Positions 34,069 through 48,249 are shown, numbered from the stretch's first letter. The stretch: DNA of 64,000 nt from Adineta ricciae (GCA_905250025.1 CAJNOJ010000008.1:434001-498000); one strand, 5' to 3'. Notes: a model not told the origin generated them from the letters alone. A program made the numbers and translations.

Positions 34069-35440
34069 CTACAATAACCTTTTTTGTTGTTCTAGTGTTT
34101 TTATCAAAACTTGATGGTGACTACTACAACGAAATCGACATACATACATGTATGAGGATATCTCATCCATAAGCAAAGGTTAACATCAATTGACCGTCGG
34201 CATTTGACAATGTTCGCGTTTTTTTTCTTTCCTCTTACCTTCGAGTCAGCGATGTATTTGATACACAGTAAGAGAAGAGAAAATATGTATCCACATGCAC
34301 AGTACTTCTCGCTTGTTCAAATATTGAACACAGGAGATGTCAATGAATTCGATTTGACATCGAATCGGAAATCCCTGTTCAATTGTTCAATCACAAGAAC
34401 TTATGTATACATGTGCGAATGCACTACATGTGTATGTCAAGATGGATATCATTGAGAGGAGAGAAGAGAAGAGGAGTGGTACCGATAACAACAACCAGGA
34501 GGTTCGATCAAGAAAAAGAAATGATGTAATGCTCATTCATGGTGAATGACAAAGTTTGCCTGTCAATCGAAAGACAGTTGGCAAAGTTAGAAATGAATCG
34601 AGTAGAAGTTGTAACTGAAAAGAAACGAAGAAGAGATTTGATTTGTTTGAGACGAGAGAAAGTGAGCGTGAAATTGTATACTGAATGGACAATCAACAAT
34701 ACTTCAAGAGAGCATACAAATCTAAACGAAGCCTCATCGTCATTGCCTGCAGTCGAATCAATAGAAATTGTCAAAGAACTAATCCAAGCCTGCCTACTTA
34801 GGTCAGATTTCCTCTCTCTCTTTCTTTTCTTGTTGCTTACTCTTTCTTTCGTATGAGTACGTACAAACGAGTGATTTCAAGGGTAAGAATGCATAATTGT
34901 ATAATATACTCATCGATCAACAAACAACTCGCCGGATATAAAAGATGATAGTCCTTGAGTATAGTTCTTTAAATAGTAGTAGGTGGAAAGGTGAAAACAG
35001 AACAATGAACATCTCGAACGCATGTACACACTTGATGATCGATATGCAGTCTTTTTTGAATTCATCATGTCGATGTCTATTGAAATCAATAGATGTATGT
35101 GTATACGTATATGGATGACATTGAAAACTGATGAAATGTATGATTGAAAAACATTAACAATAGAATTCTACAAGGTTAACATGCATGATGACCGCATTTC
35201 GTTTTCTCCTCATTGATACGAAATATATTATTAGTTATTAATTATAGACAAAACAAATCTGGGTGATAAGATACGATCACGACAGGTCATATTGCACGAC
35301 ATTTGGATGATACCACATTCGATAAGATCGACTCATCGGCTGTCGAGATGACAAAAGAATTTGTTTGTTTTCGGTTTTTATTGTCAAGAGCAAGACGGAG
35401 GATTTCATGGGATTAGAGCGATACAAGTAAACAAGAAAAT
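34069..35440. other. Unassigned 1.4 kb upstream of the USP54-like gene
   Basis: This is where the missing N-terminal exons of the USP domain would be expected. I could not find a Cys box (NSCFLN-like) on the minus strand. An ORF on the plus strand at 34539-34856 is rich in Lys/Arg/Glu but has no family match. The rest looks non-coding. Confidence 0.4.
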
Positions 35441-38076
35441 CTATGATCGTCGATAGCATGTTCGTACCCATTGCTGTTTGTCCTGTTGTATTCGAACGAT
35501 CAGATCACGTAATTCCACGTATGTTCGTTCTAAATCATTATTAACTAGAACTTGATCAAATAGTAAATGATGATGTCTTTCAATCGAGCGACTTTTTCGT
35601 ATAATTTCTCGATAGTCTTTGTCACTCAGATGTTCCCGACGGTCAAGTTCCAGATGTTTGAGTCGATCAAACGACGGAGCCGCAATACAAATGACATATG
35701 GATAAAGATTCGTTTGATTGAACGCTCGTATTGCGTCAGGATTTAAATTCAATATGCAAATCTTTCGGTTGATTTCCACCACCTGTCGAATATCATCGAT
35801 CGATGTTCCGTATAAATCACGATCATATTGACCAAATTCAACAAACGAATGATAGGCAACCTTGGCTAAGAAATCCGCTTCAGAAACGAAATGATAATCA
35901 ACATCCGGAGTTTCTTGTAGACGACGAGCACGTGTTGTGTGTGGTATAGCGACATCAAAGAGATTTGGTTCACTTTGTAAGAGACGACGACGTAATTCAT
36001 GCCGACCAACATTAGGTGCACCTAAGTAATTGCATATACTTGGATGATTATATCACGAAAAGATGATAGGCTTGACTTACCTATTAAAACAATCGGTCGC
36101 GTTGCTTGTTGTGTTGAGAGATCAAGTTGAAAGACAGACTCATAATATCGAAATGTTTCGGAGACAGGCTCTTTTGCCTTATCGGTAAATCGTTTTAATG
36201 TAGTCGGCGGCTGTTCATCGTCAAATTGTCTTGTATCTTTCAATGAAAAATGATTCGTAGATGTTCGAATTGTTGGCGTTTCTTTGTCGTTTGTATCTCG
36301 AATAAACGAAGTATTGTTGTAAACAATAGGCAGAGGTTTTCGCGTTTCTTTCGAGGTCACACATGTAAAACAAGTTTTACTCAATCGTTTTTTCTCGAGT
36401 AATAACGATGGTGATGACAATGTTGAACTCGAGTCAGTTTCATCGGATACAATTTTCAGTAGGTCTGCGCGTTTCTTTTGTAAGCTATCCGATGGAATCA
36501 GACCGGCTAGGGATGCATCTGTTGTTTCAAATGAATTCTCTCGATAAGCTTGCCACCAGGAATTATTTGATTTCAAGAACTTTTCTTCACGTGCAACAAC
36601 GCGTAGAATGTCACCACGATGAAATGCTAAACCTAATTCTTTACATGGTAATAGCGGATCATTGTACGGATCATAAGTGTAGAGCGCACGAACATGAAAT
36701 GATTCATAAGATATCGGATTGGAGTGAGTGGGTGGCGCAAGAAGAAACTTGATCAATCCAGTCGTAGTTGACATTAATGTACAAACATAATCCAAAGAAT
36801 GACCTGTAATCGGTTGATCGTTTATCTCAAGAATACGATCGTTAACTTGAAATAATTCTGATGTTGCAGCAAGACCACCGATGACAATTCGAGCAATATG
36901 AATCGATCCTGAATCAGTACGAGAAATAGTTAAACCTAACGGTTGGTGTGTCTTTTCAATTTGTACGATTTTTAATTGGTCAATGGCGTATTCAGAAAGT
37001 TTATGCAATTCTTCATTCGGCTGAGTGATTCTTACTGCTTCATCGATTTCTGGCAATGCCGACGGATAGCAATGTAATTTAAGCACGCTATCAAAAACAT
37101 TAAGAAGACTTTGTACTTCAGTTCGACGTAATAATGTTAAACACGTTTTCAAGTCATTTAACGTGTCGAACAACGATGGCGAAGTGGCTCTATTCGTACT
37201 AAAATGTCAATTTATAGGATGAATATTTCGTCAAGTCTGCTTACTTGTCATCAAAAATTTTGAACTCTGCATCGGATAACTTCTTTTCAATCAATTCCAC
37301 GAATTCTTCGACCATTTCTTTGAAATCTCGTTTACTACTATCGCCGTTGAGCATTATCTCTCGATATAACTCCATAGAACGATCATTACTATTCGTGATT
37401 AATGGTAACAAATGATAATTTTGTTGACCCGCAGAATTATTCTCTACCTCCACGGACATTCTCGTACGGTTTGATTCTATATAACTGTCATCGACCGACA
37501 ATGACAAGACTGGCGACGCGATTGAAATCGGTGTTGTACTCGAAAAACTAATATTATCACTTGCTGTTGACGTTTCACGTATTAAGTCATGTGAATTTGG
37601 ATGTTGATTACTACGACGAGATGATAATGTACAGTAAGCTTCATCGGATGTTTGCGTATCGGGCGATAATCGATTGAGACGACGAACAAGTAAACAGGAT
37701 CGTTCAGATGTTGTCGTACATTGTTGTTTGCTCTAGAAATAGCGTTCATAAAGAGGGTCAATGTTGTCGTCAAGTAAATGAAAAGCTTCAACTATTTAAT
37801 TGTCAACGAAAACCTTGAACTGACTAATCAATAAAGAAGAATGTTCATTGTAGGCGTAGCATAACTCACCAATAATTCGATACTTTCTCGTTTGGTTGAA
37901 ACAATGCGATGGTCATCGGAATCTTTTCGTATGTCGAATTCCAATGGAACATCCACTAAATTTATTCCTTTGTCAACGACATTTTCGTTCTGAAAAAGTA
38001 GTTTACCTGCTCGTTCACCACTCAACCATTGAATTACTCTTGTTTCTTGATAATTCTCATTATGTCGAACAACCAT
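35441..38076 (-). CDS. PALS1/MPP5-like MAGUK polarity scaffold
   Basis: Four exons (38076-37870, 37732-37245, 37198-36081, 36021-35441) give 797 residues. Order: a disordered N-terminal region of about 240 residues; an L27 pair around residues 270-325 (TLNDLKTCLTLLRRTEVQSLLNVFDSV); a PDZ domain (LGLTISRTD...VNDRILEINDQPITG); an SH3 domain (RALYTYDPYNDP...FHRGDILRVV...WWQAYRE); a Hook region; and a guanylate-kinase-like domain beginning PIVLIGAPNVGRHELRRRL, which lacks a proper ATP P-loop as in other MAGUKs, and ending DKQQWV. In animals PALS1/Stardust binds Crumbs through PDZ-SH3-GK and PATJ/LIN7 through L27, organising apical junctions. The sequence is divergent, so MPP5 rather than another MPP is likely but not certain. 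Confidence 0.87.
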
Positions 38077-38709
38077 GGCGATTGATTTGTTACAAATCGT
38101 TTGTGAAAGCAACTTGTCTGAGCTTTATATAAATATAATAGATGAATTTTTTCGTTATTAAACTCGTGTTGACTGTCTTGTTGTTCAATTAATCCTGAAC
38201 ATAGCGGTCATCGGTTGCTGTTGTGCGACGAAAATCAATGTTCAATCGTGGTCACTTACCTTGAATAGGAGAGAACAAAAGTGTCAACCTCTTGCCCTTT
38301 TCCTTATGAAATGAACGTAAAGATGGTGACTCGTGCATACAGGAAGAGAATTGTTCAGCGTTCCATCACTTTCGTCCTTTTGTTTTTTGTTGAGATTTGA
38401 ATTGAATGTATAGAAGGGAGGAAATTTCTTTCCTCCTGTCCCGCATGAACATATTCACACACTGTGAATGTGCGGACATCAGTTGAAAAGAGAGAGTGTG
38501 ATATTAGTGTAAGTGTATTTATACAGAAGCTGTAAAAAGAATCGATTCATGTGCTTTCCGATGTTTTGATTGATCTTGTCAAAGCTCGATATTGGAATTC
38601 TGTTCATTACTGTTATGCAGAGTGTTTTTATTGATTAAAAGAATGTGACAATATCTTGAATTGATATTTAAGAGACGAATTATGTATATATATATTGTAG
38701 AAATGTCTA
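38077..38709. other. Intergenic between PALS1-like 5' end and CASP 3' end
   Basis: Holds the promoter side of the PALS1-like gene and the 3' UTR of the CUX/CASP gene. No coding content was recognised. Confidence 0.45.
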
Positions 38710-39865
38710 TCAACGATGTGGCGGAGCGCCACCAGGACCTGCACCTGCAGGAGCATGAGCGTGATCAAAATGAAAATCCCTGTCTCCATGTACGCCTGCC
38801 ATATGCTCACGAAATCTAAGTGGAATTATGCGAATTTTCCGTTTCCAACCGAAGAAAGCTTACTTATCAAAACAAACTTGTGACATATCCCGCACTGATG
38901 ACCCAACATGAACCATTTTGTAGAGTGACTAAATATGAATTGGAATATTGGAAACAATCATTGAGAAACAGTGTTGAACTTACAAGAAAGATGAGAATAT
39001 GGACAAGAATGAAATAAATAACAAAAAATGTTCGACTCTGATGTGACGATAGTATGAAACGACCAAAGTTTAACGCGAATTTTTCGTGCAACTTCAGTGA
39101 ATCATATTTTCTTTGTTTTTCCTACAAGTCAATCGCAGTGAAGAAAACTATTGAATCAAATTCAGTTCTTTCATACCTGTTTAGTGAAATTAGCAAATGG
39201 ATCCAAGGATGCATCATAACCCCGCGAATATCGATCGACAGATTCGTCCGTTCCACGTGTTGTCTACGTAGTGCAACGACAGTCATGTCAAAACAATGAT
39301 TTTCATCGAATATTTACCGGATAGTTCTGAACAAATTTGATTTTTTCATATAATTTAATATTGTCCGATCGTAATTTATCCATTTCATTTTGAAAAATTC
39401 CAATTTGCTGTTTCAATGATACATTTTCCTAAAATAAGAAACACAGTCGAACACAAATCTCATCTAATAAACGATCTTTACATTTTCCAATTCAACATTT
39501 CGAATACGAAATCGTTCACGTTGACTGATCACAATAGCTGTCAATGCTTCATCCGATGTCGAATCCCTTGGTGGAACATACGTCTCTTTAAATGATGTTG
39601 TAGGTGCTGATGATTGATTGAGAACATCTTTCATTATGCCAGTCTCATTCGAGCTACTATCACTTGGTTGTCCCTAGACGAAACAGTAGAAAGAGAATAG
39701 ATGGATATGAATAAGAGAAATGTCTCACCTCAGGTCCTCGTCGAAATAATTCAGTAACACCACCAACACTTAATAAATCCTTCTCGAGTTGAACATTCAA
39801 TTGTTTCAATTCATGATTCGCATTTTCGAATTCTCGACAGCGTTTCTCCAGTTCATGGTAGCGTT
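38710..39865 (-). CDS. CASP-specific C-terminal exons of the CUX/CASP gene (Golgi coiled-coil transmembrane form)
   Basis: Seven exons (39865-39729, 39673-39482, 39428-39318, 39263-39177, 39091-38984, 38928-38864, 38815-38710) encode the family's CASP tail. In order: coiled coil (KRYHELEKRCREFENANHEL); the SQRERFRIRNVELENENV block; KLRSDNIKLYEKIKFVQNYP; the conserved YDASLDPFANFTKQ; GRFILSSHQSRTFF; one membrane helix (FVIYFILVHILIFLSLYKMV); and a lumenal His/Gly-rich tail. CASP is a tail-anchored golgin of the cis/medial Golgi that tethers retrograde COPI vesicles. Splicing from the last shared coiled-coil exon (ending 43389, phase 1) straight to 39865 keeps frame and matches the vertebrate DLSGRC junction as DLEKRY. 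These exons lie 3' of the homeodomain stop. Confidence 0.87.
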
Positions 39866-40427
39866 CTAAACGAAACAAAACAGTTATCCTTTAGATAAGC
39901 GTCAACACTAATCTAATCGAAAGAGAAAAAACAAAACTGGGCATCCTATAATCATCATCATCTGCAGCATTCTCTCTCTATTCCTGATCTGTAAACCTGA
40001 AACAAACAAATTCAAAGCATATTCAATAAAATTATTTAAAAAAGTTAAGTTTTTTATTCATAGTTAAATCACGAATCGTTAATCATTTCATTCTGTTAGA
40101 TGTACAGACACACACACACATACACACATAGAAATCATTATTTATTCCAAAGAAAGAAAGAAAAAGATATTTATCACGACATTCTCTTTGTAAATGTTGG
40201 TGTTAATGCACTTGAGTTTTGTTCACGACTAGGTTCAATACTTGAGCACTTCTCACAAACATATGTATATAGTATGTATAATAAGACAATAAAATGAAAA
40301 CGAACAACAGCGAGAACAAGAACAAGAACAACAAAAAAAAACTGTTGAACGTAAAAACAAGAAATTAGAAAATCACCAATTGACTTTGTTTATTCGATAT
40401 CACCTAGAAAAACAAGACGCGATTTCG

Positions 40428-43400
40428 TTAAGTATCGATATTCGCTGTTTCATTCGGGTCTCCATTCTCAAGATTGACTTTTTTCGTAGTAATGATTTTC
40501 TGTGGTACGGATTTACGCTTTTTACTACTTGAGCTCGGAGGTGTTGGGATAGATTTTTGTTCGTCGGGTGTCGAGAGAAGATTGGTTGCTATGTTAATTG
40601 GACTTCGTGCACTATCTGAATCGTTGAACCATGAATTATTCAAAGGAGCAATGGAAAGCGCATGATCGTCGTCATCGTCATCCTCCTCGTCATCTTCGTT
40701 GTTGTTATCATCGGTGCGAGGTGATGCTGAAGTTTTTACCAGATCAATTGATTGGGTATTGGATTTTGTTCGCATTCGAGCGTTGTGAAACCAATTGGAG
40801 ATTTTATTCATTGGTAAAGATAATTCATCGACAAGCTGTTCTAGTCGTGCTTGACTTGGATATGGTTCATTCTCGAAAATTTGTTTTAGTGCACGCCGTT
40901 GATCATCAGTGAATAGATATCGACGTTTCGAGGAGGGAGTCGTTGTACTTTCGCTATCAAAACTTTCATTAGTTACTGGACGGGTATTTCGACGTAGGAC
41001 TAAAACCAAAATCGATTGATTCGATCTAAATACGAAACTTTCGAAGTTTACCATCTCGTTCTTGTTTCCATGCAAGAAGTTTTTGCACATTGTCTGTATC
41101 ATGATACCAACTGTGCATACGTAAGTAGGGTTCTCGACCTTTGACACTCAACGCATGCCATGGTCGTGGTTTAGATAGAATTTCACTAACCGTTCCTTGA
41201 GAAAGATTCAAAACAGCTTCTCCTAGAACAAAGAAAGATTGATGAATACACATTGAGTGGTAAGAAATGAACATCTACCAAAGACACGTTGACCAATACT
41301 GTATGAAGAGAGTAGTTCACGAACTCGAGAGCTCAGTTGTTCGGTATCAATGGTAGCTAAATTTAAAGTCAATGAGACGTTGGAAAGGAATTGAAGGAGA
41401 CATCTTACTGGGCGGAGGCAGTTTTGGTAAACAATAGGGTGGCATATGTGGCTTTGTTGAAGGCGGTACTCGTGATGGGTCTTTAGTATTTTTGCCAGAA
41501 AATGTCGTTTTTTTCTTATTTATTATTTTTGGTGTGATACCATTGATTGGTGTAGATGATAAACTTTCATTAGAGCAGATTCGAGAACAATCATCGGATT
41601 GTGAGTCCATTGAATTCTCATCGGATATAAAGTTATTTGCATGGGTATCGTTGGCGGCTATTGGTGACGATGAAGAAGGGATTGAATGTGTCAGTAGGCT
41701 AATTGCCGTCGGGTCATCCAGAAATAAACGCATACGAATGAACGGTTCGCGACCTTTTTGTGTTAATAGTTCCCATTGTTTTGGTCGGGCAAGAATATCA
41801 CTATAAATAAAGAGAAAGAAATAGTTTGATTTGGTAAAGAATTTCTTCGGATTTCATTACCTAACACTTCCTTGAGATAAACCAAGAATTTTCTCTCCAA
41901 AATGTCGCTGAGAAACGCTGTAACGACTTAGGATATCCTTTACGTTTTGCACTAATTCCATTGTGTTTATATGGCGATGTTTGATGACATCTTGTTCATT
42001 CAATGGTGGTAATATTGCTTTGTTCTGTTTCAAAGGAGATTGTTTGTTGAAGAAAGATGAATCGGTTTCTGCTTTCATACTTAAATCCAATGGAATTGCA
42101 TTGACATCTTCCTCTTCTCCTTCATCATCATCCTGATTCTCGTCAGATTCCGATTCCGACGGTTTAACTTGTTTAAGTAAAGTATTATTTCGCACAATTT
42201 CTTGTAACATTAACCAGTTTCTATAGTTCTCTGGTTGTGAACACAGTAGATCGTAGGGTGGATATGGCTCATTTTTTAGTCGATTGGTTGTTTGCATGAG
42301 TAATGAAGGAACAAAGCTAGGAAAGAATATCGAAGGAACGAATGGCTTTTGTTCCACAGGTGAATTTGCTCGAGAGATAGATGTTGACGATGCAGATGAT
42401 GAAGATCTTCGAGGCGATTTCTGTGTTTCGGATACAGCTTGAAGAACCTTTTGTTGCACAGTTGGGTAAGTATTATCTTTTGCACCTGAATCAACGAAGA
42501 AGTGGAGGAGTGTGAATATAGACGAGAATGAGAAATGCATGCGATAGTATACCTTTACGTGGGCTGATGCTTTTCAGAGCGAGAATGCTTTCTTCGGAAT
42601 TGGCCCAAGTCCACATCTTTCGATAACTTTCTTTGCCTTTTTCTGTTAGTTTTGCCCACGCTTTGGGCTTTGATAATAATTCACTGACGGTACCTTGGGA
42701 TAAACTTAGAACGTATCGAGCGAAGATTCGTTGACCGATGTTATGTTGCGCAAGAATTTTGCGTACGACATTTGCAACATAGGTCGTGTCCAGAGGTTCT
42801 AAACAATTATTCATCGTCGGAGACTGTAACGATGGTTTGATCTCCGTCGATGGACATGGGAGTGTTGTCCATTGCACAGCACTTAGTTTTTGATCTAAGA
42901 CTACAGATTATAAATTGGATTGGTAAGTGAGGGGAAGGTCGACTTACTGGGAAAAGATTCTGTCGATGTTGAAGATAAAATTTGTGTCGTTGGTGTGACC
43001 ATAATTGGACAGGATTTGTATTTGGCGTCGACAGGAACAGAGAGAGAATGGCACGACGGTGTTAGAGTTTCGTTTGATGATAGGATAGAAATGATTTTCG
43101 AAGGAGAATTAGTTGGAGATCTAATCGTCTCTTCAGTCTGATTAGAATTAGTTGACTGAAATGATGGTTTCAGAGGTAACTGAGAAGGTGATAGAGGAGA
43201 GGGAAGAATAGAAAGAGTATTTGTTTGATGTGAACACGGAGAAGAACAATGACGGCATGAATGATGATTATTTTTACCTAAAGCGATATAATCTATCCGT
43301 TTTCGTTTCAGATATGATAGAAGTTGATAAGAACGAACAAAACCCAGTGGTCATATTTACTCAAAGAATTATTTTCCTTCCAACCTACTTTCAAGATCGG

Positions 43401-46400
43401 CATGAGCAACTTTCATTTGCGTTTGTTCACTTTGTAATGCTCGATTTTTCTCCAAGAGAAGAATTTCTAACGACTTCTTCGGTTGATCATCGGTCGAGCG
43501 ATCGCTTGAGGAGAATTCAATTGATTTCAGAATACTATTGCATAGAGAAGAAAGAGAGCAACAGATGGCTTAATTCCTTTTGTTTTGTAGATATGTGTTT
43601 ATCTGACTCACGTCAATTCACGTTTGATTTCATCGTAATCAGCTTGACTATGTAATTTACCCTCGAGTTGTGCAATAAGTTTTTCTTTAGATGATAAAAC
43701 ATTTTCGAGATCAGAAATCTGAATGTAAATCGTAGAATGAGTCGTTCGAAAGCGGACTTCTCCGTTCTCCTTACCTGAGTCACCGATGTTTCTTTCACTT
43801 TAATGAGAGTTGACTGTAACTTTTGTGTATCAATCACAAGTGCAGCGATTTCTCGTTCCTTCGAAGCAAGTTCTAATTCGAGCTTCTCGCGCAGGCTTCG
43901 TTCGATTCCTTCTTGTAGGATACTTTCATCCGATGTCTTGTTCGTCGATGTTGATGTCATGAGATTATGCGCTTGTTCAAGTTGTTCACGAAGCTTATCA
44001 ACTAAACGTTCACTATTTGTTGCTCGCTAGAGAAAATATCAAAACTTTCAAAAAAAAAACCGATTCCAAAAGAAACGCTGTTTTACTTCGTTCGCTCGCT
44101 CTAATTCTTGATTGAGAATATCGATCTCAGATGAACGTGCACTTGTTGCATCTTCTTGTTTCGATTTATATTCAAACATCTCTTGATGCGCATGATCTAA
44201 TGCAGTTTGCAATTGTTTTTGACGCACTTCCATGTCGGCATATTTAGTAACAAGATCAAATTGTTGATTTTGCAACTGACGTTCTTTTTCTCCTATAGAT
44301 GAATACACATGTATTTATATAGATGATTCTCTTATCAGTTACGAATAACAACAACAAGAAGGAGAAGAAGAAGAACGATATACATACCGTAGATACGTTG
44401 AAGTTCTTTGTCTTTGTCTTTCACACGTTGCTAAATGAGACAAGTGAATTTCATTGAAAATTTCTCATTTATCAGTTTACCTGGATAGTTGATTCGGTTT
44501 TATCTTCCAAATCTTTAATTTTTTCACGCAATTGTTTGATTGTTACTTCTACAGTGACATTTCTATCTGAATCAAAAAATATCTTCATTCGTATCATTCT
44601 CATTTACCTTGATTTTTTACATCAGCAAATTCATTATTGTACTCAGCTATCGAATGGAAAAGAAAAAAACTTGAATCAACAACGAAAGATGAATGAAAAA
44701 TTCACATACCTAGTGTTTCTCGTAGTTTCTGATTTTCAACTTCGAGATCCGACACTTTTTCCGATCGACGTTGTAAGGATTGAGCGTATTCAAGTGCCGG
44801 TACGGGATCTTGAAACGTATTGATACGCGTGTCAAAGAGAAATGTTCGAACGCTAAAGTCTTACCTGGTAATTCACTGAGATGACGGTAGATTTCCAAGA
44901 AAGCTTTTTCGGCTGCTTTGCTGCGTTTCGATAAACTATCGATTTCTCCTTGAAATGATTTCAAAATAGGTGCGACGATTTTGCGAACATCCTAGTAAGA
45001 CAAGAACAATACAAAGTCAACAAAGAAGATAATAATCATGATATTGTTATCGATTTAGAGTGTAGACGCGTGTTTAAACAACGACCAGCAAATATTCTCT
45101 TTCATTCGACTGACAAACTGTAATGATGATTAGAAAGAAAGAGAGAGTCGTATGAAAACAAATCTGACGACGATGATGGAAAGATGTTCGTCATTTGTTT
45201 TAAACTAGAAAATACTGCATTCTATCGAACAAGAAAGAAAGAGGAAGAAGAAACAGGTGATACATCAAGTCTTTTTCTTCGACTGGAAAGCAGGTGTCCA
45301 TTAGCAAATCGTATTTTTCTACTGATTATCCATCTACGATCATCAGGTGACAACGGGAGTCTGTCACACATAGTTTTTTTGTCTTATAAATAAATAATCG
45401 TTTGATAAAATCTCATTGTAACAGTGACAAATACATTTTCATCATTTCGTACTCATCTAGACAAGAAATTTTTCTTATCCGAATGAATGCATGAGCTGAA
45501 CATCAAGACAGTCACGTATCAATATTACCTTCGTCGGTTAGCTCACTGTCTCCCACCCTGAAGACATCCGTGCACCTCAGAGACGTTAAACTAATATTAA
45601 AATCACTTCGACTCGTTTTCCTTTGTCAAACGGATGTTCTCATTGAAAAAATTCAATCACCTGAAGTAAGGAGAAGTATTAATAACATGAATATGTTGAT
45701 TTTTCTTCTATCGAAAGTATTTGCGTGCCAATAGACAACAATGATAAGTTGATGCACGCGAGAAGAGAAAAACGAAGGGAAAGATTATATTATCGAATGA
45801 TTATATCTAATTACAAGTTTCTTTTTTTTCTCGAGAAAAAAAATTCAATTATGAAAGAGGAAACTGACTTTTATTTGTGATTAGCTCTAACACCGATCCG
45901 ACTTAGTCATTGACATTCAAGACTAGGACAATCTTTTTATCATCTAGGTGAGATGTTGTCTGATTAAAATTCCAAGATGATGATGATGATGATGACGGGC
46001 AAAGAAAGTCATCAAACTAATGTTGAATGTGTGAGAAGGTGTGTTGATGAACTAGTCGAAAGAAGATTTTCTCATATCTGTTAAAGAGAAAACACAAGAT
46101 AAGAAGAAAAAGAAGAAGATGATGATCAAAACTGTCAGGTTACCTTATTCAATATGTAAATCATGTGCAGCTTACTTAGCACTATAAATACGGATCGGAT
46201 CAACAAATTCATTTCCGTATTTACTTGTAGAACTTTTACCTGTTGGGAAAATTACAGCAATGAAGAAAGTGAATGAGATAGAACTATCCATCTATTTTAG
46301 TCACAATCCAATCAGACTGATAAAGTCAGCCTATCATCAGCAAAACGTATAATTAAAGACCGTCTTTGTTTTATTCCTCCTGATGAATTCTGCAGTTAGT

Positions 46401-48249
46401 GTTACCATCACATTATGATAGACAATTTTTTTGACTTCTGACTGAATAGAGAGAGAGAGAAAGAAAGGCAGTGTGTGTAAGAATAGCTTTGGAATTAATG
46501 AAATTTCTATTGCGGTCAATGGTAAATCCGTGCATAACAGGACTAGTTATTCAAATTGGTCTAATTATACATCCTAATTGATCGGTTTACCTTTCTGATG
46601 ATCACGTTTACGTACGCAAAACGAAAAGTATGTGTACTTACACATAGCTGATGGTTTTCTACGTTTCTTTCTTTTTTATTAAGTTGGGATTTTGTACGTA
46701 CCTCAGTGGTATTTCTTCGAAATTCACGGCTCAATTCAACCAATTTCTTTCTCGATTGATCACTTTCGTCGGCACGGCTTGCGATTTCAGTCGTTGTCAC
46801 ATCCAAATCATGCTAAAAGACAACATAAATTTGATACATAGAACAAAAGAAAACTCATCAGTCATCTGCGAACTACAAACGCCTTATATCAATACTTTCT
46901 TACGTCAGTCTAAGTGTTGTGTACAATTAATTACTTGTCGTTTCTCTCCTAGCCTTAAAAGTGATTTGTTAGATTGTCATCATTGACAATGCCATATCTT
47001 TTTTGTCTATTGATTCAACTGTATACATGTATATATCCAAACAGAGTTATCTGTCATCGATAGTAGAAACGATCATAATTAACGATCATGGATCATTAGA
47101 TGTTTGTTGTTGACAATATCGTTTTCTCCTTTTTTTCTCTTATTCGGAGACTGAATTTCTCTGGTGGAGTACGAACACTGCTTGTTGTCAATTGAAGATT
47201 AGGTTTATTCATCCAGTCTTTTGGGCTAATGAGAAAGAGAGTTGATTGATATAGATTAGACACGGCATTCGTTCTCAAGGAAGAAATCAACGATGTCTTC
47301 TGACAGAGAGTTACTCCAGTCAATGTCACTTTTCTCTTTTATTTCTTTTAGCTTGATAAACGAATACAAGGAGAAAAGAGCTTGTCCGACTCTCTTACAA
47401 TTTCTTTCTTATCTTTGCCTATATGATGTGTGTCAATAGCCAAGTAGAAAGTGTCTCATGGGCTATACCAATAAACACAACAGCAAGTTTCTATCATACA
47501 TACATTGACTGTAGACTTTTCAAATCAATCATCATAGACAAACATGGATGTCTCCTTATATAGAGATATGATTTCTTTGGCTTTTTAAATACGTACGAGT
47601 GCGCAAATATCTCCACTTACTTATTCATATCGATCGGACAATTTGAAGAAAAGAACGAGAGAGCAGTAAAGAATCGTATTTTTAATATCAAAGGAATTTC
47701 TGGGAATCAAAAACGAACATTGCTTCACATATCTCTCGTCGAAATCTCAATCACTTGCCATTCTTTCACGTGTTGCAATCCTTGACAGGAAAGATACTTA
47801 CTAAAATAAGAAGAGACGACCTATTGCTGCGAAGACGATATATCTGTTTGTCCCCCTCATTGACAAGTATAATAAGTAGTCAACGAGTAAGCGAATAAAA
47901 GGAAGAGAGAGAGAGAAGTCTAATCACAGGAGTATTCTAGAAGAACAACAAAACTGGAGTAGGCGAACTGATAATAATTCCTACGAGAAAAAAAAAACTC
48001 GATCGATTATCCTGAACCGACCGCGAATGTTCGATAGTGATGGTTGCTTGTCGAACTGCGGAAGAGAGTTGACAACTTTTCTGTTAAACAAAATAGAGTG
48101 AACAAATTGAGAGGAAAAAGGTCATCACGTAATATCTCCTGTGACCTCAAACGACAAAACTTCTCGATGTTTATTACCTGAATTGTCTTTAGATCAAATG
48201 CTGTCCATTGTTTCACGATTAATTCGATATTTTTACTTGTCGCCGTCAT
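40428..48249 (-). CDS. CUX1: CUX/CDP homeobox gene: shared coiled-coil N-terminus, three CUT domains and homeodomain
   Basis: Exon 1 (48249-48178) starts [20 protein letters not shown] and exon 2 is 46812-46702 ([20 protein letters not shown]). Coiled-coil exons follow from about 44995 to 43389 ([35 protein letters not shown]). Low-complexity exons come next at about 43250-42900. CUT1 is at about 42810-42560 ([20 protein letters not shown]), CUT2 at 41960-41680 ([12 protein letters not shown] then [11 protein letters not shown]) and CUT3 at 41340-41060 ([18 protein letters not shown]). The homeodomain is at about 40930-40750 ([18 protein letters not shown]...[12 protein letters not shown]), and the C-terminus is acidic and Ser-rich, ending at 40428. 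The homeodomain form is a nuclear DNA-binding regulator; the N-terminal exons are shared with CASP. Introns 1 and 2 are 1.37 kb and about 1.7 kb, the longest here and likely to hold regulatory sequence. A TTTGCAG acceptor lies about 9 nt before the start. The symbol is used in the sense of the single invertebrate CUX. Confidence 0.9.

Noticed and set aside
34539..34856. 105-residue Lys/Glu-rich plus-strand ORF
   Set aside because: No recognisable family or acceptor/donor support; the frame is opposite to the USP54-like gene and may be chance.
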